64,000 bases of DNA from AC-32 sp963736055 (GTDB taxonomy: Bacteria; Actinomycetota; Thermoleophilia; Gaiellales; Gaiellaceae): contig CAVTNM010000009.1 in assembly GCA_963736055.1 (NCBI GenBank), positions 248,001 to 312,000 on the forward strand. Reading direction: 5' to 3'. Shown here piece by piece: positions 15,822 through 23,577 of this stretch. The translations under genes were made by a program, and so were the position numbers. Numbering within the stretch: the first letter of the stretch is position 1; every line of letters starts with the position of its first letter. Below the pieces are notes generated by a model. It searched no databases and was not told the DNA's origin. It worked only from the letters and a program-made list of their open reading frames with translations.

Positions 15822-15876
15822 AGCGTACCGAGCGGCGACGCACGCGTGGGTGACGGAACCGTGCCGAAACCGTGAC
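15822..15876 (-). promoter_or_regulatory. Phased GNCAC promoter-like element, copy C
   Basis: On the minus strand GTCAC at 15876, GGCAC at 15865 and GTCAC at 15854, exactly 11 nt apart, then TACGCT starting 27 nt after the third box (15827-15822). The intervening CACGCGTGCGTC is shared with the other copies. It points at the hydrolase-hisS-aspS operon about 90 nt away, so it probably promotes it. The pattern of three boxes on one helix face suggests an activator or repressor array. Confidence 0.65.
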
Positions 15877-15914
15877 GGTGCTCCACCGCCTCGACGGGAG
15901 TAGGATCGGCCGCG

Positions 15915-16256
15915 GTGCGGAGCTGGAACCTGAACCAGATCGAGACGCCGGGCGGCAGCCGCTCGCCGGTCGTGCTCGACTCCGACGAGGCCGCGCGAGC
16001 CGTCCTGATCGGGCTCGATCCGGGCCAGGAGCTCGGCGAGCACCAGGTCAAGGAGCACGCGTTCGTGCTCGTCGTGGACGGGACGGTTCGGGTGGATGCA
16101 GGCGGCGAGAGCCGCGAGGCGCCCACCGGCACGCTCTTCACCTTCGAGCCCGACGAGCGCCGCACGGTCGCCTCGGAGACCGGCGCCAGGATTCTTCTCT
16201 TCCTCGCCCCGTGGCCCGGCATCGGCCACTACCGCGGGCAGGAGCAGGCGCTCTAG
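15915..16256 (+). CDS. Small cupin-fold protein
   Basis: A 113-residue single-domain cupin: a gentle beta-rich sequence with EHQVKEHAFVLVVDGTVRVDAGGE matching cupin motif 1 (two histidines and a later acidic residue) and GTLFTFEPDERRTVASETGARI matching motif 2. The GTG start at 15915 is preceded by a divergent region shared with the hydrolase operon. Such small cupins bind a metal or small ligand; no substrate can be named. Its stop overlaps the end of the convergent membrane protein by 4 nt. Confidence 0.75.
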   Translation: MRSWNLNQIETPGGSRSPVVLDSDEAARAVLIGLDPGQELGEHQVKEHAFVLVVDGTVRVDAGGESREAPTGTLFTFEPDERRTVASETGARILLFLAPWPGIGHYRGQEQAL

Positions 16257-16681
16257 CGCTTCCGCGGCTGCCGCTGTGGCAGCCGCCCGGTGCGCTTCAG
16301 GTACGAGCGGTACATCGCTCGGTCCATCAGGTACATGAACGGGACGAAGAAGGCCGTGTAGACGACGGTCACCAGCAGGCGCGTCCCGATCGACTGGCCG
16401 CTGTTGATGAAGGAGAAGGCGAGAAAGATCAGCGGCGCGAAGATCAAGGCGCGCTTGCCGGTCTTGTTCCAGGACGGCGGCTGGACCTCCCGCCCCGGAC
16501 GGGCGTTGCTGCTCTTCTTGGCCTGAGGCTTCGACTCGCGCCGTCCGTTTCGGCGCTGAGCAGGGGACTCCCCGTCCCCCGGGTCGACGTCGACCTCCTC
16601 GCCCTGTTCGTCCACGTAGACGAACTCGTACTCGTGGCGCTGCTCCTTCTGGCGTCTACGACGTTGCTTCCGGGTCGGCAT
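16253..16681 (-). CDS. Small membrane protein with basic, disordered N-terminus
   Basis: A 142-residue protein. The first 75 residues are highly charged and Arg/Lys-rich (MPTRKQRRRRQKEQRHEYEF) with an acidic middle. Two hydrophobic helices follow (ALIFAPLIFLAFSFI and LLVTVVYTAFFVPFMYL, about 80-94 and 104-121), then a basic tail. I do not recognise the family. The composition suggests a cytoplasm-facing tail able to bind nucleic acid or acidic partners. It is convergent with the cupin gene and lies 20 nt ahead of the start of the hut operon's last gene. Confidence 0.65.
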   Translation of the reverse strand: MPTRKQRRRRQKEQRHEYEFVYVDEQGEEVDVDPGDGESPAQRRNGRRESKPQAKKSSNARPGREVQPPSWNKTGKRALIFAPLIFLAFSFINSGQSIGTRLLVTVVYTAFFVPFMYLMDRAMYRSYLKRTGRLPQRQPRKR

Positions 16682-16702
16682 CGCCGCAAGCGTAGCGCGG
16701 TC

Positions 16703-17944
16703 TCAGCGTTCGAACGCGAGCTCGCCCCGTCGAATCACCCCGGCGACTAGGTCGCCGCCCAGGTGGTAGGCGAGGTAGCGCCAGTCGGGCGCGTCGAGCA
16801 GCACGAGATCTGCGACGAAGCCCGGCGCAGCGCGGCCGATCCGATCGGCCAGCCCGAGGACGTGCGCCGCGTTCACCGTGCATGCGGACAGCGCCTCCTG
16901 TGGGGAGAGCTTCAACTGTGTGCAGGCCAGCGAGCAGACGAGGGGCAGGCTTTCGCAGAACGAGCTTCCCGGGTTGAAGTCGGTCGCGAGCGCGACCGCG
17001 GCACCGGCATCGACGAGCGCGCGCGCCGGGGGCATCGGTCGTCCGAGGAAGAGCGCGCTGGCCGGGAGCAGCACGGCGGTGACCTCGCTCGACCCGAGCA
17101 CCCCGACCCCGTCTGCCCCGGTCGCTTCGAGGTGGTCGACCGACCGGGCGCCGAGCTCCACCGCGAGCGGCACGGCCCCCCGCTCCGTGAACTGGTCGGC
17201 ATGCAGCCGCAGTGCCAGGCCTGCCGTCCGGCAGGCTTCGAGATAGCGACGGGCTTGCGCGACCTCGAATGCGCCTTCTTCGACGAAGACGTCCGCCGCC
17301 ACCGCGAGCCGGGCCGCATCGGGAAGGACCTCCGCGAGCAGGAAGTCGACGTACGCGTCCGCGTCGGCGAACTCGGGCGGTACGGCATGTGCGCCGAGCC
17401 AGGTCGGGACTCCGTCCTCGGCCGCGATCGCCCGAAGGGACGCCAGCTCGGTCTCGCGGTCGAGGCCGTAGCCTGACTTCGACTCGAAGGTCGTCGTCCC
17501 AGCCCGGAGCATCCACTCGCCGTGGCGCCGAACGGCGGCGCGGAGCTCGGTCTCTCCGGCCGACCGTGTCGCCCGAACGGTGGACTGGATCCCGCCTCCG
17601 GCGGCGTGCAGCTCCTCGTAGCTCGCGCCGGCGGCGCGGAGCGAGAACTCCTCCACCCGGTCGCCGCAGAAGCAGGCGTGCGTGTGGCAATCGACGAGGC
17701 CGGGGACCGCACAGCGGCCCGAGCCGTCGAGCTCTTCGACCTCGCCCTCGAGCGGACCGAGGTCCCGCATGCGGCCGGTCGCGGCGATCCGCCCGTCCTC
17801 GCACAGCACGAACGCGTCGTCGGTCACATCGACGTCCCCCAGCGCCACCCGTCGCAGCGGTGCCCCGCGGCCCGCGGGCGTCGCAAGCTGCGCGAGGTCG
17901 CGGACGAGCAGCCGCGGGATCGCGGCCGGCTCTCGACCGCTCAC
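16703..17944 (-). CDS. hutI: Imidazolonepropionase
   Basis: Hydrolyses 4-imidazolone-5-propanoate to N-formimino-L-glutamate, third step of histidine breakdown. It is a 413-residue amidohydrolase with metal ligands in VDCHTHACFCG, LRLHADQFTERG, SVDHLEATG and TDFNPGSSF, plus the HutI segments GAGASYEEL-like (RAAGASYEELHAAGGGIQ) and STVRATR. The GTG start at 17944 overlaps the hutU stop (GTGA). An upstream-extended frame reaching 19555 is only the shadow of hutU. It is the last gene of the hut operon. Confidence 0.96.
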   Translation of the reverse strand: MSGREPAAIPRLLVRDLAQLATPAGRGAPLRRVALGDVDVTDDAFVLCEDGRIAATGRMRDLGPLEGEVEELDGSGRCAVPGLVDCHTHACFCGDRVEEFSLRAAGASYEELHAAGGGIQSTVRATRSAGETELRAAVRRHGEWMLRAGTTTFESKSGYGLDRETELASLRAIAAEDGVPTWLGAHAVPPEFADADAYVDFLLAEVLPDAARLAVAADVFVEEGAFEVAQARRYLEACRTAGLALRLHADQFTERGAVPLAVELGARSVDHLEATGADGVGVLGSSEVTAVLLPASALFLGRPMPPARALVDAGAAVALATDFNPGSSFCESLPLVCSLACTQLKLSPQEALSACTVNAAHVLGLADRIGRAAPGFVADLVLLDAPDWRYLAYHLGGDLVAGVIRRGELAFER

Positions 17945-19653
17945 GCGTCGGACGCGGGGCGCGACGGCAGCTCGAGCCCGTGCTGCTCGGCCGCTGCGAT
18001 CGCGTCCGGGTACCCCGCGTCTGCGTGGCGCAGCACCCCCGTGCCGGGATCCGCCGTCAGCACGCGGTCGAGCCGCTCGGCAGCGTCCGCCGTGCCGTCG
18101 GCGACGACCACCATGCCCGCGTGGATCGAGTTGCCGATCCCCACGCCTCCGCCGTGGTGAACGCTGACCCAGGTGGCGCCCGCTGCGACGTTGACCAGCG
18201 CGTTGAGGATCGGCCAGTCGGCAATCGCATCCGAACCGTCCTGCATCGACTCCGTCTCGCGGTACGGCGAGGCCACCGAGCCCGAATCGAGGTGATCGCG
18301 GCCGATCACCACCGGCGCCTTGACCTCGCCGCTGCGGACGAGCTCGTTGATGGCCAGGCCGGCGCGGGAGCGGTCGCCGTAGCCGAGCCAGCAGATCCTC
18401 GCGGGGAGGCCCTGGAACGCCACCCGGCTCGGAGCCAGCGACAGCCAGCGCTGTAGCGCCGGATCCTCGGGAAAGAGCTTCAGGAGCATCCGGTCGATGA
18501 CAGCGATGTCCTCCGGTTCCCCCGAGAGCGCGGCCCACCTGAAGGGCCCGACTCCAAGACAGAACAGCGGGCGGATATAGGCCGGGACGAAGCCCGGGTA
18601 TGTGAACGCATCCTCGACTCCTGCCTCCTGCGCCTCTCCTCTCAGGTTGTTGCCATAATCGAAAACATAGCTGCCCGCGCGGACGTACTCGAGCAGCGCT
18701 TCGACATGGCGCGCGATCGAGGCACGCGCTCGCCGGAGGTAATCGTCGGGATCGCGCTCGCGCAACGCGGCCGCCTCGTCGACGTCGAGCCCGACCGGGA
18801 CGTAGCCGTTGAGCGGGTCGTGTGCCGCCGTCTGGTCCGTGACGAGGTCGAAGTGCTCGCCGCGACGGGCCAGTTCCGGCACCACTTCCGCCGCGTTGCC
18901 CAGCAGCCCGACCGACACCGCCCGCCCCTCCGCTGCGGCCGAGCGCACGCGGGCGAGTGCCTCGTCCAGCGACTCGCAAGCCTCGTCGAGGTAGCGCGTC
19001 TCGAGCCGGCGCTGGATCCGGGTGGCATCGACCTCGACGCAGAGGATCGCGGCGCCGGCCAGCGTCGCCGCCAGCGGCTGGGCGCCGCCCATGCCACCGA
19101 GGCCGGCGGTGAGGATCGTCCTGCCGGCCAGGTCGGGCGAGCCGAAGTGCTTCTCCCCGGCCGCGGCGAACGTCTGGTACGTCCCCTGGAGAATCCCCTG
19201 CGTGCCGATGTAGATCCAGCTCCCGGCCGTCATCTGCCCGAACATCGTCAACCCGAGCGCCTCCAGCCGGCGGAACTCCTCCCAGGTCGCCCACCGGGGA
19301 ACGAGCAGCGAGTTGGCGATCAGGACGCGCGGTGCTGCCGGGCTCGTCCGGAAGACGCCGACCGGCTTCCCGCTCTGGACGAGCAGGGTCTCGTCCTCGT
19401 TCAGGGTCAAGAGCGAGCGGACGAGCTCCTTCAGCGCCTGCGGGCTGCGTGCAGCCTTCCCTGAGCCCCCGTACACGACCAGCTCTTCCGGGCGCTCGGC
19501 GACCTCCGGATCGAGGTTGTTGAGCAGCATCCGCAGCGGCGCCTCGGTCGACCACGAACGGGCGTTCAGCTCGGTTCCGCGCGGCGCGCGGATAGCCGAG
19601 AGGTCACCGCACAGCGCCTCGACCGCCGCGTCGAGGGTGCGGGTGGCGCTCAC
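17941..19653 (-). CDS. hutU: Urocanate hydratase
   Basis: Adds water to urocanate using tightly bound NAD+, second step of histidine degradation. The 570 residues are close to the family's 550-560. Landmarks are MTAGSWIYIGTQGILQGTY, the dinucleotide loop TAGLGGMGGAQPLA, DQTAAHDPLNGYVP, SYVFDYGNNLRG and the active-site block HHGGGVGIGNSIHAGMV. The GTG start at 19653 overlaps the stop of the small membrane-protein gene, and its stop overlaps hutI, so hutH through hutI form one coupled message. Confidence 0.97.
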   Translation of the reverse strand: MSATRTLDAAVEALCGDLSAIRAPRGTELNARSWSTEAPLRMLLNNLDPEVAERPEELVVYGGSGKAARSPQALKELVRSLLTLNEDETLLVQSGKPVGVFRTSPAAPRVLIANSLLVPRWATWEEFRRLEALGLTMFGQMTAGSWIYIGTQGILQGTYQTFAAAGEKHFGSPDLAGRTILTAGLGGMGGAQPLAATLAGAAILCVEVDATRIQRRLETRYLDEACESLDEALARVRSAAAEGRAVSVGLLGNAAEVVPELARRGEHFDLVTDQTAAHDPLNGYVPVGLDVDEAAALRERDPDDYLRRARASIARHVEALLEYVRAGSYVFDYGNNLRGEAQEAGVEDAFTYPGFVPAYIRPLFCLGVGPFRWAALSGEPEDIAVIDRMLLKLFPEDPALQRWLSLAPSRVAFQGLPARICWLGYGDRSRAGLAINELVRSGEVKAPVVIGRDHLDSGSVASPYRETESMQDGSDAIADWPILNALVNVAAGATWVSVHHGGGVGIGNSIHAGMVVVADGTADAAERLDRVLTADPGTGVLRHADAGYPDAIAAAEQHGLELPSRPASDA

Positions 19654-19889
19654 CGCCGCTCTCGATCGCGCTGACGCTCGCGGGCGCGCAGCCGCCACCA
19701 CGTATACGCGGTCGCGAGCACGAACGCGCCACCTCCGCCGGCGAGCGCCTTCAGCACCGAGCTCCCGGTCAGCCAGGCGATCAGGAACACCACCCCGCCC
19801 AGAACGGCGTAGGCGAGCGCGCTGTCCCGGTACGGGTGCGTCGAGCGCCGTCTCGACGGCACCTGGCCGTTTCCGCTCGTCGTCGTCAC
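19650..19889 (-). CDS. Small two-helix membrane protein inside the hut operon
   Basis: A 79-residue protein: a polar N-terminus with SRRRSTHPYRD, two hydrophobic helices (about 26-44 and 47-65, AYAVLGGVVFLIAWLTG and LKALAGGGGAFVLATAYTWW) and a very basic tail ending RARERQRDRERR. It overlaps hutH before it and hutU after it by 4 nt each, so it is surely translated with them. It is too small for a histidine permease. Its retention between two enzymes suggests an accessory role, but no function can be assigned. Confidence 0.75.
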   Translation of the reverse strand: MTTTSGNGQVPSRRRSTHPYRDSALAYAVLGGVVFLIAWLTGSSVLKALAGGGGAFVLATAYTWWRLRARERQRDRERR

Positions 19890-21424
19890 CGCAGCTCCCC
19901 GGCCTCCGCCTCGACCGCTTCCACGAGCGAGCCGTCTCTGATGGAGGCGGCGACGGCCTCGATGTCGGGCGCGAGCGGCCGGTCGTCGCGCAGCCGCGGC
20001 GAGAGCGAGCGGACGAACTCACGCGTCGCGCGCACGCCGAGACCCGGTTGGAGCGGCGCCAGGAACTCCACCGCCTGAGCGCCGGCGAGAAGCTCGATCG
20101 CCAGAACGCGCTCCGCATTCGCCAGCACCTGCCAGCCCTTCAGGCCCGCGGCATTGCCCATCGAGACGTGATCTTCCTGGCCCGCGCTCGTCGGGATCGA
20201 GTCCACGCTCGCGGGATGCGCGAGCACCTTGTTCTCGCTGACGAGCGACGCGGCCACGTACTGCGGGATCATGAAGCCCGAGTTGAGGCCGCCGTCCCCG
20301 GTCAGGAATGCCGGCAGCCCGCCGGAGAGGCTGGGGTTGACGAGCCGCTCGACCCGCCGCTCCGCCACGTCCGCGAGCTCCGCGACCGCCATCGCGAGCG
20401 CGTCCAACGCGAACGCCAGCGGCTGGCCGTGGAAGTTCCCGTTCGAGACGAGCAGGTCGTCCTCGATCAGGACGAGGGGGTTGTCCGTCGCGGAGTTCAG
20501 CTCCGTGGTGACCGTGTAGGCGACGTAGTCGAGCAGGTCGCGGCTCGCCCCGTGCACCTGAGGCGCGCAGCGCAGCGAGTACGCGTCCTGAACCTGGTCG
20601 CACCAGCGATGCGCCTCGTTGATCGCCGAGTCCTCCAGCAGGTGGAGCACGTTGGCGGCCGTGTCGACCTGACCACGGAGCGGCCGCGCCGCGTGCACCT
20701 GCGGGATGAAGCTCATCCGCGATCCCTGCAGCGCTTCGAGCGAGAGCGCGCATGCGATGTCGGCTGTCTTCGCGAGCCGCTGCGCCCGCAGGAGCCCGAG
20801 CGCGCCGAACGCCGCCATGAACTGGGTGCCGTTCACGAGCGAGAGGCCTTCCTTGGCCTGGAGCCGCACCGGCTCCAGCCCTGCCGCCTCGAGCGCCTCG
20901 CCGCCCGGCAGCAGCCGCCCGTCGAACCAGGCCTCGCCCTCTCCGATCAGCGGCAGCGCCAGATGCGCGAGCGGCGCGAGGTCTCCGCTCGCGCCGACCG
21001 AACCGCGGCTCGGAACGCGCGGAAGCACGCCGCGGTTGAGACACTCCACCAGGAGCTGGACGGTGACCACGCGTGCGCCCGAATAGCCCTTGGCGAGCGC
21101 ATTCGCCCGCAGAAGCATCGCCGCGCGGACGATCTCGTCCGGATACGGCTCGCCGACCCCGCAGGCATGGCTGCGCAGAAGCCGGAGCTGGAGCTCTTCG
21201 GTCAGCTCTTCCGGGATGGCGCGAGAGACGAACCGTCCGAAGCCGGTGTTCACGCCGTAGGTGTGCTCGCTCGTGCCGTGGGCGGCGCGCTCGACCACCT
21301 CGCGCGCGGCTCGCATGCGCACGCGGGCGTCGTCCGTGAGCGAGACCGGCTCGTCCTCGACGGCGACCGCCCAGACGTCCGCAAGCGCGAGATCGTCGCC
21401 CGTCAGCGCCTTGCTCTCGATCAC
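19886..21424 (-). CDS. hutH: Histidine ammonia-lyase
   Basis: Removes ammonia from histidine to give urocanate. The self-forming MIO cofactor comes from Ala-Ser-Gly at residues 145-147 in GSVGASGDLAPLAH. Tyr56 in TYGVNTGFG, the LVNGTQFM block and the DNPLV and SNGNFHGQPLA segments are present. The 512-residue length is typical. The start is GTG at 21424, 43 nt after ftcD. The stop overlaps the next gene (GTGA). Confidence 0.97.
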   Translation of the reverse strand: MIESKALTGDDLALADVWAVAVEDEPVSLTDDARVRMRAAREVVERAAHGTSEHTYGVNTGFGRFVSRAIPEELTEELQLRLLRSHACGVGEPYPDEIVRAAMLLRANALAKGYSGARVVTVQLLVECLNRGVLPRVPSRGSVGASGDLAPLAHLALPLIGEGEAWFDGRLLPGGEALEAAGLEPVRLQAKEGLSLVNGTQFMAAFGALGLLRAQRLAKTADIACALSLEALQGSRMSFIPQVHAARPLRGQVDTAANVLHLLEDSAINEAHRWCDQVQDAYSLRCAPQVHGASRDLLDYVAYTVTTELNSATDNPLVLIEDDLLVSNGNFHGQPLAFALDALAMAVAELADVAERRVERLVNPSLSGGLPAFLTGDGGLNSGFMIPQYVAASLVSENKVLAHPASVDSIPTSAGQEDHVSMGNAAGLKGWQVLANAERVLAIELLAGAQAVEFLAPLQPGLGVRATREFVRSLSPRLRDDRPLAPDIEAVAASIRDGSLVEAVEAEAGELR

Positions 21425-21467
21425 GCCGCGAGTGTAACCCGCGGCCCCGAGCGCTCCCGGGCAGCCG

Positions 21468-22349
21468 CTAGTCCTCGAGCAGGCGCAGCTCGAGCACCTT
21501 CGAAGCGTCGAGGCCGTCGATATGGAGCGCCGAACCGGCGGCGGCGACGGCGGCCCCCGCCGGCATCAGGCCGACGAGCTCGGACCCCACCGCCTGCGCC
21601 CCGCGCGCCGCGGCCTCTTCCTCGATGCGGGCCACGATCTCGTGGAGGGCAGCCGCCTCGGGGTCCTCGACGTTCATGCTCACCTGCACGAGCCCGGCCC
21701 GCGGCAGCTCCAGCCCGAGCGCCCTCACTCCGGCGAACCCGCCGTCGCGCTCTCGGACGACGGCGGCGATCTGCTTCGCGGTCTCGAGGGTCCCGCGAAG
21801 ATTGACGTTGAACGCGATGAGGGGCCTCCGAGCTCCTACGAGAACGGCCCCCAGACGCTCGTCGAGCCGATCCAGCCCGAAATCCGGAGCCAGCTCTCCC
21901 GCCTCCAGCCGCCGCCTCAGCTCGTCGAGCCCGCCGGCTCGGAAGAACGCCGGGCCGCGGCCGCCGGCGAGCTCGCCGTAGAGGAATACGGGCAGGCCGA
22001 GCTCCTCACCCACGCGCTCCGCCAACCGCAGGGCGGTCGCACGGGCGCGTTCGAGATCCTCGGGAACGAGCGGGATGATCGGGACGACGTCGGCGGCACC
22101 GATCCGCGGGTGCGCGCCTTCATGCCGGCGCAGGTCGATGCGGTCACGCGCACACGCGATTCCGTCCAGCAGGGCGGCCGTCAGCTCGTCCTCGGAGCCG
22201 ACGAGCGTGAAGACCGAGCGGTTGTGGTCTTCGTCGGCGTGCACGTCGAGCAAGCGAGCGCGCGAGCCGAGCGCCTCGGCGAGCGCGTCGATCGTCGCCC
22301 GATCGCGCCCCTCCGAGAAGTTCGGGACCGACTCGAGCGGCCGCGGCAC
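21468..22349 (-). CDS. ftcD: Glutamate formimidoyltransferase
   Basis: Transfers the formimino group of N-formiminoglutamate to tetrahydrofolate, releasing glutamate. The 293 residues match the N-terminal transferase half of vertebrate FTCD: SVPNFSEGRDRATIDALAEAL at the start, the DEDHNRSVFTLVG segment and the catalytic histidine region HEGAHPRIGAADVVPIIP (His80). No cyclodeaminase half is fused. It is first in the hut operon, showing that this organism passes the formimino carbon to folate rather than hydrolysing it with HutG or HutF. GTG start at 22349, only 17 nt from a divergent start. Confidence 0.93.
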   Translation of the reverse strand: MPRPLESVPNFSEGRDRATIDALAEALGSRARLLDVHADEDHNRSVFTLVGSEDELTAALLDGIACARDRIDLRRHEGAHPRIGAADVVPIIPLVPEDLERARATALRLAERVGEELGLPVFLYGELAGGRGPAFFRAGGLDELRRRLEAGELAPDFGLDRLDERLGAVLVGARRPLIAFNVNLRGTLETAKQIAAVVRERDGGFAGVRALGLELPRAGLVQVSMNVEDPEAAALHEIVARIEEEAAARGAQAVGSELVGLMPAGAAVAAAGSALHIDGLDASKVLELRLLED

Positions 22350-22366
22350 GTGCGTAGTCTAGGAGC

Positions 22367-22954
22367 GTGAAGGCGTACTACGACAACCGGGCTCCCGAGT
22401 ACGACGAGTGGTACCGCGGGACCGGCCGCTTCGCCGCCCGGGAACGCCCCGGCTGGGACGAGGAGCTGGAGGCGCTCGGGAGGACGCTCGAGGCTCTGCC
22501 GCCGGCCCGGACGCTCGACGTGGCCTGCGGCACCGGCTTCCTGACGCGCCATCTCCCGGGCGAGGTGGTCGGCCTCGACCAGAGCGAGTCGATGCTCGAC
22601 GAGGCCCGGCGCCAGGCGCCTGAGGCCGCCTTCGTTCGCGGCGACGCGCTCGAGCTTCCGTTCGAAGACGACTCGTTCGAGCGAGTCTTCACCGGCCACT
22701 TCTACGGACACCTCGAGCCGCCGGAGCGCGAGTCGTTCCTACGGGAAGCGCGCCGTGTTGGAAGCGAGCTGGTGATCGTCGACTCGGCGCTCCGGCCGGA
22801 CGTGCCCGCTGAGGAATGGCAAGAGCGCATTCTCAACGACGACACCCGTTGGCAGGTGTTCAAGCGCTATTTCGAGCCGGAGGCGCTCGCCGCGGAGCTC
22901 GGCGGCGGCGACACGGTCTTCGCAGGACGCTGGTTCCTGGCCGTCCGCTCTTGA
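22367..22954 (+). CDS. Class I SAM-dependent methyltransferase
   Basis: A 195-residue Rossmann methyltransferase with motif I RTLDVACGTGFLTRHL, motif II VVGLDQSESML, and the post-I segment FVRGDALELPFEDDSFERVF. The N-terminus YYDNRAPEYDEWY is typical of UbiE/menG-like and many small-molecule methyltransferases; the substrate is unknown. The GTG at 22367 has AGGAG only 1 nt upstream, too close for a normal ribosome site. With 17 nt to the divergent ftcD start, transcripts may be nearly leaderless. Confidence 0.85.
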   Translation: MKAYYDNRAPEYDEWYRGTGRFAARERPGWDEELEALGRTLEALPPARTLDVACGTGFLTRHLPGEVVGLDQSESMLDEARRQAPEAAFVRGDALELPFEDDSFERVFTGHFYGHLEPPERESFLREARRVGSELVIVDSALRPDVPAEEWQERILNDDTRWQVFKRYFEPEALAAELGGGDTVFAGRWFLAVRS

Positions 22955-23568
22955 CGCGGCGGCGCTCGCGCTACCGCTCGATCGCCTCGCTTCAACGCGA
23001 CAACCGCGCCTGTCGCGCCTGCGCCGAGGAAGGCTTCCCGCTCGAGTCGCTACCGGTCGTGCCGCCCTTTCGCAATCAGCGGGCGTTCATCTTCGGGCAA
23101 GCGCCGGGGGTGGTGGAAGGGCAGGAGCGGCGCCCCTGGCGCGGCCGCGCCGGCCGCACCCTCCGCCGATGGCTCGAGCTCGAGGAGGACGAGTTCTACG
23201 CCGCGTTCCACTGCGCCTCGGTCACGCGCTGCTACCCGGGCAAGGCGGCGAGCGGCCGAGGAGACCGAACACCGACGCCGCGCGAGCAGGAGCTGTGCTC
23301 GTTCTGGTGCGATTGGGAGCTGCGGCTGATCGGGCCGCGGCTGATCGTGCCGGTCGGCGGGCTGGCGGTGCGGCGGCTGCTCGGCCTGAAGAGCGTCGGC
23401 GAGTGCGTGGGACAGCGCTTCGAGCGGAACGACGCCGTCGCGATCCCGCTACCGCACCCATCCGGCGCGAGCAGCTGGCTGAACGATCCGGCCAACCGCG
23501 CGCGTGTGGTGAAAGCGGCCGCGCTGATCCGGGACGAGCTGAACGGGCTCGTACAGCACGGCGGCTAG
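22951..23568 (+). CDS. Uracil-DNA glycosylase family protein (iron-sulphur type)
   Basis: A 205-residue member of the family 4/5-type uracil-DNA glycosylases. Motif 1 reads IFGQAPGVVEGQERRPWRGRAG and the C-terminal motif is LPHPSGASSW. Cysteines in CRACAEEG, TRCYPG and ELCSFW fit the four ligands of the 4Fe-4S cluster. It would remove deaminated or otherwise damaged bases. The TTG start at 22951 overlaps the methyltransferase stop (TTGA). A longer frame from 22816 is a shadow of that gene. Family membership is good; base specificity is open. Confidence 0.85.
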   Translation: MTRRRSRYRSIASLQRDNRACRACAEEGFPLESLPVVPPFRNQRAFIFGQAPGVVEGQERRPWRGRAGRTLRRWLELEEDEFYAAFHCASVTRCYPGKAASGRGDRTPTPREQELCSFWCDWELRLIGPRLIVPVGGLAVRRLLGLKSVGECVGQRFERNDAVAIPLPHPSGASSWLNDPANRARVVKAAALIRDELNGLVQHGG

Positions 23569-23577
23569 ATTTGTCCG

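Noticed and set aside
15741..16229. 162-codon minus frame opposite the cupin gene, ending in the hydrolase leader
   Set aside because: It crosses the phased promoter element and has no recognisable domain; the cupin on the plus strand has clear motifs.
19313..21805. Open frame of 830 codons on the plus strand opposite hutU and hutH
   Set aside because: Composition is that of a reverse-strand shadow and the true genes on the minus strand have intact catalytic motifs.
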